Positions 1 through 5,254 of a stretch of DNA of 5,875 nt are shown piece after piece. Position numbers and translations under genes: made by a program. This DNA is from Lysobacteraceae bacterium (lineage in GTDB: Bacteria; Pseudomonadota; Gammaproteobacteria; Xanthomonadales; Xanthomonadaceae): positions 4,902-10,776 of the forward strand of contig DMID01000143.1 of the NCBI GenBank assembly GCA_003449195.1. The letters run 5' to 3'. Every line of letters starts with the position of its first letter. Positions within the stretch are counted from its first letter, which is position 1. The notes below the pieces were generated by a model. That model did not search any database and was not told the origin of the DNA. It saw only the letters and a program-made list of their open reading frames with translations.

Positions 1-959
1 CTGATCTTGGCCTGCTTGGCGATGCCGTTCTGTTCGATGTAGTTGGTCAGCGTGCGGGTCAGCGCGGCGCGGAAACCGGCCAGGTGCGTGCCACCATCCT
101 TCTGCGGGATGTTGTTGGTGAAGCAGTACATCGTTTCCTGGTAGGCATCGGTCCATTGCAGGGCCACGTCCACGACGATGCCGTTGCTTTCGCCGGTCAC
201 CGAGATCACGTCCGGGTGCAGCGGCGTCTTGGACTGCGACAGATGCTCGACGAAGCTGCGGATGCCGCCTTCGTAGTGGTAATCGTCGCGGCGCCCTTCC
301 CCGCGCTCGTCGATCAACGCGATCTTGACGCCCGAATTGAGGAAGGACAGCTCGCGCAGGCGCCGGGCGAGGATTTCGTAGTGGATCTCCACGTTGCTGA
401 AGATTTCCACCGCCGGCTTGAAGCGCAGCGTGGTGCCGCGCTTGTCCGAGGGCTCCAGCCGCTTGAGCGGGTAGACCGGCTCGCCCAGCTGGTATTCCTG
501 CTGCCAGTGGTAACCGTCGCGCCAGATGTCCAGCCACAGGCGCTCGGAGAGCGCATTGACCACCGACACGCCCACGCCGTGCAAGCCGCCGGACACCTTG
601 TAGCTGTTGTCGTCGAACTTGCCGCCGGCATGCAGCACGGTGAGGATCACCTCGGCCGCCGACACGCCCTCTTCCTTGTGGATGTCCACCGGGATGCCGC
701 GGCCGTTGTCCGACACCGCCACCGAGCCGTCCGGCAGAATCCGCACCTCGACCTGATTGGCATAACCGGCCAGCGCTTCGTCGATCGAGTTGTCGACGAC
801 CTCGAACACCATGTGATGCAAACCGGTACCATCGTGCACGTCGCCGATGTACATGCCGGGCCGCTTGCGGACGGCTTCCAGGCCACGCAGGACGGTGATC
901 TTGCTGGAATCGTAGGTGCTGCCCGGCTGCTGCCCGGACTCGGATGCGGTATCGGTCAT
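1..959 (-). CDS. gyrB: DNA gyrase subunit B, N-terminal part (truncated by window edge)
   Basis: ATP-binding subunit of DNA gyrase, the type IIA topoisomerase that introduces negative supercoils with GyrA. The first 319 codons are present; the family is usually about 800 residues. The GHKL ATPase fold is clear: E53 and N57 in FEVVDNSIDEALAG match the catalytic Glu and Mg-binding Asn of E. coli GyrB (E42, N46, offset 11). D84 lies in SDNGRGIP (the adenine/novobiocin-contact Asp), and the ATP lid LHAGGKFDDNSYKVSGG is followed by LHGVGVSVVNA at about 126–136. The second (transducer) domain starts near residue 230 and runs off the window before its QTK loop; TOPRIM is not included. The ATG at 959 opens MTDTASES; no strong Shine-Dalgarno precedes it, but family homology begins within about 15 residues. 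It follows recF on the same strand after 131 bp and probably has its own promoter there. Confidence 0.98.
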   Translation of the reverse strand, partial: MTDTASESGQQPGSTYDSSKITVLRGLEAVRKRPGMYIGDVHDGTGLHHMVFEVVDNSIDEALAGYANQVEVRILPDGSVAVSDNGRGIPVDIHKEEGVSAAEVILTVLHAGGKFDDNSYKVSGGLHGVGVSVVNALSERLWLDIWRDGYHWQQEYQLGEPVYPLKRLEPSDKRGTTLRFKPAVEIFSNVEIHYEILARRLRELSFLNSGVKIALIDERGEGRRDDYHYEGGIRSFVEHLSQSKTPLHPDVISVTGESNGIVVDVALQWTDAYQETMYCFTNNIPQKDGGTHLAGFRAALTRTLTNYIEQNGIAKQAKI

Positions 960-1017
960 TCTGTCGCCATCGGCTTGCGGGACGGGCGGCGCCATGCCCC
1001 GCGGTAAAGGACGGGCC

Positions 1018-1026
1018 AGTATAACA
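1018..1026 (-). promoter_or_regulatory. Candidate gyrB promoter, extended −10 element
   Basis: On the minus strand this reads TGTTATACT, that is TG-N-TATACT, a good extended −10 hexamer (5 of 6 to TATAAT). It lies 58 nt upstream of the gyrB ATG and implies a leader of about 50 nt. At the 17-nt spacing I see no convincing −35 (the region is G-rich), which fits an extended −10 promoter. It is an inference from motif and position only. Such a promoter would let gyrB be transcribed independently of the dnaN–recF message. Confidence 0.5.
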
Positions 1027-1088
1027 GGGGCTGCCCGCCCCCCTTCTTGCCGATGCCGCCATGCACGGGCGGCATCCGGGGCTGCCCG
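1027..1088. repeat. 11-bp direct repeats flanking a GC-rich hairpin after recF
   Basis: GGGGCTGCCCG occurs at 1027–1037 and again at 1078–1088. Between the copies, GATGCCGCC at 1052–1060 and GGCGGCATC at 1068–1076 form a perfect 9-bp stem with a 7-nt loop. The stem starts 15 nt after the recF stop on the minus strand. No T-run follows it in either direction (minus-strand flank GGCAAG), so it is not a canonical intrinsic terminator; it may stabilise the recF mRNA 3' end or be a weak terminator. Confidence 0.5.
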
Positions 1089-1090
1089 GA

Positions 1091-2224
1091 TCAGCGGTGC
1101 TCCACAGTTCCGTGTTCCACGTGGAACACCTGCAATTGCCGATTCCGCTCGATTTCGAACATGGCCTGCGGCAATTCCGTTGCGGTGACGAATACCTGTG
1201 CCGGATGCGCGAGCAACCAATCCAACACACGCTGCTGATGCTCACGGTCCAATTCCGAAGCCAGATCGTCCAGCGCGATCACCGGCCAATCGCCGCGCTG
1301 CAGCGCGTAATCCTCGGCCTGCGCCATCAGGCAGGCCAGCGCCGTCAGTTTGGCCTGTCCGCGAGACAGTGCATCGCGGCCGGGAATGGCCTGGAAACCG
1401 ACGCTCCAATCCGCACGATGCGGGCCGACGCTGGTATGCCCCATCTGGCGATCCCTGTCGCGGGCCAGCAGCAAGGCATCCGCCAGAGACATTTCGTGGC
1501 GGCGCCATCCAGGCGTGAAACCGAGCTCCCGCAAGCCCAACGACGGAGCCAACGTGGCCGCCAAGGCGACGGCCCGTGTCTGTATCCGCTCCACATACGC
1601 CTGTCGCCGACGCGTCAGCGGTTCCCCCGCCTCTGCCAGTTCCCGGTCCCACACATCAAGCAAAGATGAACCGGCACCGGATTTCAGCAGCGCATTGCGC
1701 TGTTTCAAGGCACGGGCATAGCGGCGGGACACTGAGAGGAAGTCCTGTTCCACGTGGAACAAGCCCCAATCGAGAAAGCGTCGGCGCGGCTCGCCGCCAC
1801 CATTGACCAGCGCATGGCTGCCCGGCTCGAACGTCACCACGGCCAAGGCCGCACACAATTCGCCCAGATGAGTGACCGGCATGCCATCCAGCTTGCCGGT
1901 CCAGTCCTGGCCCGTATGCCTGATGCCGGCCTTGCGTGGAAGGCTGGCATCCATCTCTCCGGCAACCGCAGCTTGATCGGACCCGGATTGGCGGGATTCC
2001 CGCCACTGCACGAAAACCTCGATGGCCTCCTTGCCATCGCGTATCAACCCGTCTCGAACCCGGCCCCTGAAGCTCCGGCCATATGCCATGACGTGCAGGG
2101 CTTCGAGCAGGCTAGTCTTGCCGGCACCATTGCGGCCGGTGATCAGGTTCAAGCCGGGAGCGGGTTCGATGCCGGCATGCTCGAATCGGCGGAACTCCCC
2201 CAGCTGCAAACGCTCGACCCACAT
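1091..2224 (-). CDS. recF: DNA replication and repair protein RecF
   Basis: SMC-like ABC ATPase that with RecO and RecR loads RecA at single-strand gaps and helps stalled forks restart. It has 377 residues against 357 in E. coli. Walker A GRNGAGKTS lies at 30–38, followed by the family block LEALHVMAYGRSFRGRVRDG; the ABC signature LSRGQ is at 286–290 and Walker B VIALDDLASELD at 315–326 (D319/D320). The ATG at 2224 is chosen because a GAGGAG ribosome site lies 6 nt upstream and homology starts at once; the frame stays open for 53 further codons upstream, but these run through a terminator, a parS site and the end of dnaN. Two oddities: a poorly conserved linker at about 76–108, and a C-terminal tail (about 361–377) encoded by a parS site. 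A second parS lies in codons 155–160. Spacing to dnaN is 82 bp. Confidence 0.97.
   Translation of the reverse strand: MWVERLQLGEFRRFEHAGIEPAPGLNLITGRNGAGKTSLLEALHVMAYGRSFRGRVRDGLIRDGKEAIEVFVQWRESRQSGSDQAAVAGEMDASLPRKAGIRHTGQDWTGKLDGMPVTHLGELCAALAVVTFEPGSHALVNGGGEPRRRFLDWGLFHVEQDFLSVSRRYARALKQRNALLKSGAGSSLLDVWDRELAEAGEPLTRRRQAYVERIQTRAVALAATLAPSLGLRELGFTPGWRRHEMSLADALLLARDRDRQMGHTSVGPHRADWSVGFQAIPGRDALSRGQAKLTALACLMAQAEDYALQRGDWPVIALDDLASELDREHQQRVLDWLLAHPAQVFVTATELPQAMFEIERNRQLQVFHVEHGTVEHR
1113..1128. promoter_or_regulatory. parS site 1 (ParB-binding centromere), within the 3' end of recF
   Basis: TGTTCCACGTGGAACA is a perfect 16-bp palindrome, extending to 18 bp as GTGTTCCACGTGGAACAC at 1112–1129. 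It is identical to the palindromic parS form known from Pseudomonas and one base from the Bacillus consensus TGTTNCACGTGAAACA. Chromosomal ParB nucleates on such sites near oriC and spreads, recruiting ParA and SMC/MukB-type condensins. The site lies in recF codons for VFHVEH (366–371). The parA and parB genes are not in the window. Confidence 0.92.
1746..1761. promoter_or_regulatory. parS site 2 (ParB-binding centromere), inside recF
   Basis: TGTTCCACGTGGAACA again, the same perfect 16-bp palindrome as the copy 633 bp to the left. It falls in recF codons for LFHVEQ (155–160), a stretch that is usually conserved in related RecF proteins, so protein and centromere constraints share the same bases. 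Two exact copies of a 16-mer in one gene are not expected by chance. Function as a ParB nucleation site is inferred from sequence identity with known parS. Confidence 0.92.
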
Positions 2225-2230
2225 CACCGA

Positions 2231-2236
2231 CTCCTC
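2231..2236 (-). promoter_or_regulatory. recF ribosome-binding site
   Basis: On the minus strand this is GAGGAG, 6 nt before the ATG at 2224. It decides the recF start, because the open frame continues a further 53 codons upstream without such a signal. It begins only 8 nt after the base of the terminator-like stem at 2245–2266, so the two signals sit almost back to back. Confidence 0.8.
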
Positions 2237-2241
2237 ATGTG

Positions 2242-2266
2242 AAAACGCCCGGATCTCTCCGGGCGT
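2242..2266 (-). terminator. Rho-independent terminator-like hairpin between dnaN and recF
   Basis: Positions 2245–2253 (ACGCCCGGA) pair perfectly with 2258–2266 (TCCGGGCGT), a 9-bp GC-rich stem with a 4-nt loop. Read on the minus strand, the stem ends in a run of four U followed by C. It lies about 40 nt after the dnaN stop. The short U-tract suggests incomplete termination, which would lower recF expression relative to dnaN rather than abolish read-through. I found no separate recF promoter in the gap. Confidence 0.72.
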
Positions 2267-2272
2267 CTTGCG

Positions 2273-2288
2273 TGTTCCACGTGAAACA
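2273..2288. promoter_or_regulatory. parS site 3 (ParB-binding centromere), dnaN–recF gap
   Basis: TGTTCCACGTGAAACA matches the Bacillus-type parS consensus TGTTNCACGTGAAACA at every position; its two arms differ from perfect symmetry at one base pair. It lies 18 nt after the dnaN stop and 6 bp before the terminator-like stem, 527 bp from site 2. This copy is non-coding, unlike the other two. Confidence 0.9.
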
Positions 2289-2306
2289 TGTCCAAACGGC
2301 GACGCG

Positions 2307-3407
2307 TCAGAGACGCAGCGGCATGACCACATGGCGCGAGCGCGAATGGCCGGCTTCACGCACCAGCGCCGACGAATTGGCATCGCGCAATTGGATCACC
2401 ACATGCTCGTCACGCAACGCATTGAGCGCATCGAGCAGGTAATTGACGTTGAAGCCGATGGCCAAGTCGGACACCTGGGTTTCGGCCTCGACCTCTTCCT
2501 GCGCCTCCTCCTGCTCGGGATTGTGCGCGTTGATCTTGAGCTGGCCAGGCGAAACCTCGACCCGCACGCCGCGGTACTTCTCGTTGGAAAGGATGGCGGC
2601 ACGTTGCAACGAAGCCCGCAGGGCTTCGCGGTCGATCTGCACTTCCTTGTCGGCTCCGATCGGGATCACCGCTTCGTAATCGGGGAAGCGGCCATCGATC
2701 AGCTTGGACGTGAAGGTCACATCGTCGCGCTTGACCCGCAGATGGCTGCGGCCCACCTCCAGCTCCAGTTCGCGATCGCCGCCTTCGAGCAGACGCTGCA
2801 ACTCGGAAACACCCTTGCGCGGCAGGATGATCTGTCGCTTGCTGCCGATCGGGTTTTCCAACTCGGCTTCGCACAAGGCAAGCCGGTGGCCATCGGTGGC
2901 CACGCAACGCAGGGTCTTGTCGCGCAGATCGAACAAAAGGCCGTTGAGGTAATAGCGCACGTCCTGCTGCGCCATCGCGAACGAGGTGCGCTCGATCAAT
3001 TCTTTCAGGCCCGCTTCCGGTACCACCACACGCTCGGTGGCTTCCACCTCGTCGACGGACGGGAAGTCGTTGGAAGGCAGGGTCGCCAACGTGAAGCGGC
3101 TGCGGCCTGCCTGCACGGTGACCTTGTCGCCGGACTGGCTCAAGGTGACCCGGCTGCCGTCCGGCAGGGCGCGCACGATTTCGAACAGCTTGCGCGCCGG
3201 GATCGTGGTTTCGCCGTCTTCTGCATCCTCGACGGCAGCCCGGGACACCATCTCCACTTCCAGATCGGTGCCGGTCAAGGACAGTTGGCCGTTTTCGACA
3301 TGGACGAGAAAGTTGGCCAACACCGGCAAGGTCTGGCGTCGTTCGATCACGTTGACCACTTGGGCCAAGGGTTTCAGGAGGGCTTCGCGTTGCAGGCTGA
3401 AACGCAT
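2307..3407 (-). CDS. dnaN: DNA polymerase III beta subunit (sliding clamp)
   Basis: Ring-shaped processivity clamp: two subunits encircle DNA and tether polymerase III, and also bind DNA ligase, MutS, Hda and translesion polymerases. At 366 residues it is the same length as the E. coli protein. It starts MRFSLQREALLKPLAQVVNVIERR and has the three clamp domains (roughly 1–120, 128–245 and 248–366). The partner-binding pocket is visible as ATDGHRLAL (T171, G173, H174, R175, L176) and the C-terminal VMPLRL, which matches the usual MPMRL end. An acidic run (about 298–309, EQEEAQEEVEAE) forms an unusually charged loop in domain III. The ATG at 3407 is preceded by AGAGG about 10 nt upstream. It lies downstream of dnaA in the same direction, separated by the 294-bp oriC candidate, and is followed by parS site 3 and a terminator-like hairpin before recF. 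Confidence 0.99.
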   Translation of the reverse strand: MRFSLQREALLKPLAQVVNVIERRQTLPVLANFLVHVENGQLSLTGTDLEVEMVSRAAVEDAEDGETTIPARKLFEIVRALPDGSRVTLSQSGDKVTVQAGRSRFTLATLPSNDFPSVDEVEATERVVVPEAGLKELIERTSFAMAQQDVRYYLNGLLFDLRDKTLRCVATDGHRLALCEAELENPIGSKRQIILPRKGVSELQRLLEGGDRELELEVGRSHLRVKRDDVTFTSKLIDGRFPDYEAVIPIGADKEVQIDREALRASLQRAAILSNEKYRGVRVEVSPGQLKINAHNPEQEEAQEEVEAETQVSDLAIGFNVNYLLDALNALRDEHVVIQLRDANSSALVREAGHSRSRHVVMPLRL

Positions 3408-3434
3408 GGGGTCCGTGCCTCTATGCTTTTAAGA

Positions 3435-3443
3435 TGTGGAATA
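3435..3443 (-). promoter_or_regulatory. Weak DnaA-box-like site near the dnaN start
   Basis: On the minus strand it reads TATTCCACA, 7 of 9 matches to TTATCCACA with the CCACA core intact. It lies 28 nt upstream of the dnaN ATG in AT-rich sequence. It could be a low-affinity DnaA site in the origin or a site where DnaA affects dnaN transcription; chance is also possible. Confidence 0.3.
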
Positions 3444-3483
3444 AATCTAAAGCTTGGTGGTGATGAAGGCGGTGGATTACCTG

Positions 3484-3519
3484 AAAAACGATGATAACTT
3501 TTTGATTTTCATCGTTTTT
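3484..3519. repeat. 11-bp perfect inverted repeat in the AT-rich origin segment
   Basis: AAAAACGATGA at 3484–3494 and TCATCGTTTTT at 3509–3519 are exact reverse complements, separated by 14 nt. The A- and T-tracts at the outer ends with a CGATGA core resemble a bidirectional terminator, and dnaA transcripts would meet it about 180 nt after their stop. Its position in the most AT-rich part of the candidate oriC equally suggests a role in origin unwinding. Confidence 0.8.
3495..3507 (-). promoter_or_regulatory. IHF-binding consensus match inside the inverted-repeat loop
   Basis: On the minus strand this reads AATCAAAAAGTTA, matching the E. coli IHF consensus WATCAANNNNTTR at all nine specified positions. 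It fills 13 of the 14 loop bases of the inverted repeat. In E. coli oriC, IHF bends the DNA to help DnaA open the origin; the same role here is an inference. Confidence 0.5.
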
Positions 3520-3568
3520 ATTGGGTTCCATTGCTCGGGATTACTGGGCCTGGGGGTGGGGGGAATCC

Positions 3569-3577
3569 TGTGGACAG
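3569..3577 (-). promoter_or_regulatory. DnaA box, minus orientation
   Basis: On the minus strand it reads CTGTCCACA, two mismatches from TTATCCACA and one from its partner at 3605–3613. With that partner it forms an exact 9-bp inverted repeat (CTGTGGACA at 3568–3576 and TGTCCACAG at 3606–3614). It abuts the G-rich tract that separates it from the AT-rich segment. Confidence 0.55.
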
Positions 3578-3604
3578 ATTCGTGCCTCGGGCCGACCTGC
3601 TGAA

Positions 3605-3613
3605 TTGTCCACA
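3605..3613 (+). promoter_or_regulatory. DnaA box, plus orientation
   Basis: TTGTCCACA, one mismatch from the strong consensus TTATCCACA and the best DnaA box in the window. It faces away from the box at 3569–3577; the pair is 36 bp apart start to start, about 3.4 helical turns. Both are followed on the plus strand by the same ACAGATTC string. Confidence 0.65.
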
Positions 3614-3701
3614 GATTCTCCTCCGAAAGTGCACGAAATTTCCCGAACCTTGTCCCCGCCCTGCTTCCATCCCCTTATACAAGGATGGCCGCGCCCGCGC
3701 T

Positions 3702-5054
3702 TCACTCGCTGAGCTTGCGGATCAGCTTGTCCCAGTCCTCGCGCAGCTTGCCGTCGGTTTCCATCAAGGTGCGGATCTGCCGGCAGGCGTGCAGCACCGT
3801 GGTGTGGTCGCGGCCGGCGAAGGCGTCGCCGATTTCCGGCAGGCTGTGTTCGGTCAGTTCCTTGGACAGCGCCATCGCCACCTGGCGCGGGCGTGCCAGC
3901 GAACGAGTGCGGCGCTTGGACAGCAGATCCTTGACCTGCAGGCCGTAGTAGTCGGCCACGGTCTTCTGGATGTTGGTGATGCTGATGGCCTGCTGCTGGG
4001 CACGCAGCAGGTCGCGCAGGGTTTCCTGGGTGAACTCGACGGTGATCGCGCGGCCGGTGAAATTGGCCCGCGCCGCCAGGGTGTTGAGTGCACCTTCCAG
4101 GTCGCGCACGTTCGAGCGCATCTTCTTGGCGATCAGGAAGGCCACGTCGTCCGGGATCTCGGCGCCGCGCTCGCGCGCCTTGGACAGCACGATGGCCGCG
4201 CGGGTCTCGAAATCCGGCGGGTCGATCGCCACCGACAAGCCCCAGGCCAGCCGCGACTTCAGACGTGGTTCCAAGCCTTCCACTTCGCGCGGGTAGCGGT
4301 CGCAGGTCAGGATGATCTGCTGCTTGCCGTCGAACAGCGCATTGAAGGTGTGGAAGAACTCTTCCTGGGTGCGGTCCTTGCCGGCGAAGAACTGGATGTC
4401 GTCGATCAGCAGCGCATCCACCTGCTGGAACTGGCGCTTGAACTGGTCCATCGCCTTGTCCTGCAGCGCCCGCATCATCGCGCTGAAAAATTGCTCCGAG
4501 CGCAGATAAAGCACCTTGGCGGCAGGGTTGTCCTGCAGCATCGCGTTGCCGGCGGCGAACATCAGGTGGGTCTTGCCCAGGCCGGTGCTGCCATACAGCA
4601 ACAAAGGGTTGTGGGCGCGGTCGCCTGGCTTCTGCGAAGCCTGCCATGCGGCGGCGCGGCCAAGCTGGTTGCTGCGGCCTTCGACGAAGTTGTCGAAGGT
4701 GTAGTGCGTATCGAGGTGACCCTTGAACTGTTCCACGGGCGTGGCTGGCGCCTTGCCCATCGCGGCGGCATTGCCTGTCGACGGGGCGGCGGTTTCGGCA
4801 GCCTGGGCATCGCGCGGTTTCGGTCGTGAGCCGATTTCCAGTTCGACCGTGCCCGAACCGGCGTAATAGGCCAGCAATTCGCGGATGCGCGAGAGGAAGC
4901 GTTCGCGCACCTGGTCGACGATGAAGGCATTGGGCGCGTAGAGGACGACATCGCCGCCGCGCTCTTCGGCCTGAAGGGGTTTCAACCAGGTGTGGACGTC
5001 TTCGGCCGGCAATTCGGCTTCAAGGCGTTCCAGGCAAAGCGGCCAAGCATCCAT
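3702..5054 (-). CDS. dnaA: Chromosomal replication initiator protein DnaA
   Basis: AAA+ initiator that binds DnaA boxes at oriC, unwinds the AT-rich segment and loads the DnaB helicase. It has 450 residues, close to the 467 of E. coli. Domain I (1 to about 75) starts MDAWPLCLERLEAELPAEDV and contains W23. A short Ala/Pro-rich linker (about 78–108) is domain II. Domain III holds Walker A GSTGLGKT (155–162), Walker B LLIDDIQFF (215–223), sensor 1 LTCDRYP (249–255) and the arginine-finger region EPRLKSRLAWGL (262–273). Domain IV (about 355–450) carries the DnaA signature RQVAMALSKELTEHS and GRDHTTVLHACRQI (about 390–427), the DNA-binding helix-turn-helix. The start is the most upstream ATG in frame; its leader (GATACAAACAG) lacks a clear Shine-Dalgarno, suggesting modest translation. 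A TTGACC hexamer at 5131–5136 on this strand could be a −35 but has no good −10. It diverges from rpmH. Confidence 0.99.
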   Translation of the reverse strand: MDAWPLCLERLEAELPAEDVHTWLKPLQAEERGGDVVLYAPNAFIVDQVRERFLSRIRELLAYYAGSGTVELEIGSRPKPRDAQAAETAAPSTGNAAAMGKAPATPVEQFKGHLDTHYTFDNFVEGRSNQLGRAAAWQASQKPGDRAHNPLLLYGSTGLGKTHLMFAAGNAMLQDNPAAKVLYLRSEQFFSAMMRALQDKAMDQFKRQFQQVDALLIDDIQFFAGKDRTQEEFFHTFNALFDGKQQIILTCDRYPREVEGLEPRLKSRLAWGLSVAIDPPDFETRAAIVLSKARERGAEIPDDVAFLIAKKMRSNVRDLEGALNTLAARANFTGRAITVEFTQETLRDLLRAQQQAISITNIQKTVADYYGLQVKDLLSKRRTRSLARPRQVAMALSKELTEHSLPEIGDAFAGRDHTTVLHACRQIRTLMETDGKLREDWDKLIRKLSE

Positions 5055-5218
5055 CTGTTTGTATCGCCAGAAAAACGCGGTTTGGACGGGAAAACAGCGC
5101 GCCCGCGAGTCGCGGCCACGGTCCCGGACGGGTCAAGGGAGGCCGGTCAGCCTACCATCGAGGCGCCGGTGGCGGAACCTTCCAGCCACACTTTGTGAAC
5201 AGATTGGTCCACAAGTTG

Positions 5219-5251
5219 CCCACATGGGGCACAGACATCCGGTGATGTGGG
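5219..5251. repeat. 7-bp inverted repeat just upstream of the rpmH −35
   Basis: CCCACAT at 5219–5225 and ATGTGGG at 5245–5251 are exact reverse complements 19 bp apart. The left arm overlaps the DnaA-box-like TTGCCCACA. The right arm ends 3 bp before the rpmH −35. The layout suits an operator, but no binding protein can be named. Confidence 0.4.
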
Positions 5252-5254
5252 TGC

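Larger units (their letters stand above)
3408..3701. other. Candidate oriC: dnaA–dnaN intergenic region
   Basis: The 294-bp gap is AT-rich on the dnaN side (about 27–30% GC over 3421–3450 and 3481–3530) and GC-rich elsewhere. Reading toward dnaA it holds a weak DnaA-box-like site (3435–3443, TATTCCACA on the minus strand), an 11-bp inverted repeat with an IHF consensus in its loop (3484–3519), a G-rich tract (3546–3563), and an inverted pair of DnaA boxes (3569–3577 and 3605–3613). AT-rich unwinding element plus IHF site plus DnaA boxes is the standard bacterial origin make-up. I recall that Xanthomonas campestris oriC was mapped to this same gap, but cannot verify that here. No credible gene lies in the gap; open frames through it are long only because they run antisense to dnaA. 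Confidence 0.65.

Noticed and set aside
84..1007. A 307-codon plus-strand open frame antisense to gyrB
   Set aside because: Lies wholly over conserved gyrB coding sequence; its His/Val/Asp-rich translation is the usual antisense pattern.
2224..2238. Four-codon open frame (MRSR) whose TGA overlaps the recF ATG
   Set aside because: It contains the recF ribosome site itself and has no ribosome site of its own; most likely chance.
2225..2383. N-terminal extension of RecF by 53 codons
   Set aside because: It would run through the dnaN end, parS site 3 and the terminator-like stem; RecF homology and the GAGGAG ribosome site both place the start at 2224.
2022..3494. A 490-codon plus-strand open frame antisense to dnaN and the recF start
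   Set aside because: Shadow of dnaN; composition is typical of reverse-strand translation of a GC-rich gene and no family is recognisable.
3520..3577. DnaA-trio repeats next to the DnaA box, as in Bacillus subtilis origins
   Set aside because: Reading away from the box on the minus strand, the sequence after the GC block does not show repeated CTA/TTA triplets.
3667..3688. Hairpin CCATCC/GGATGG just after the dnaA stop as a dnaA terminator
   Set aside because: Short stem with a 10-nt loop, and the minus-strand sequence after it (AAGCAGGG) has no U-tract.
3521..3712. Small 63-codon plus-strand open frame in the dnaA–dnaN gap
   Set aside because: No ribosome site, runs across DnaA boxes and the G-tract into antisense dnaA; composition not protein-like.
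4729..4744. parS-like TGTTCCACGGGCGTGG inside dnaA
   Set aside because: Only the left half-site matches; the right half has lost the palindrome, so ParB specificity is not expected.
3531..4829. A 432-codon plus-strand open frame antisense to dnaA
   Set aside because: It mirrors dnaA codon structure in high-GC DNA, has no recognisable domain or good ribosome site, and the opposite strand is an unambiguous full-length DnaA.
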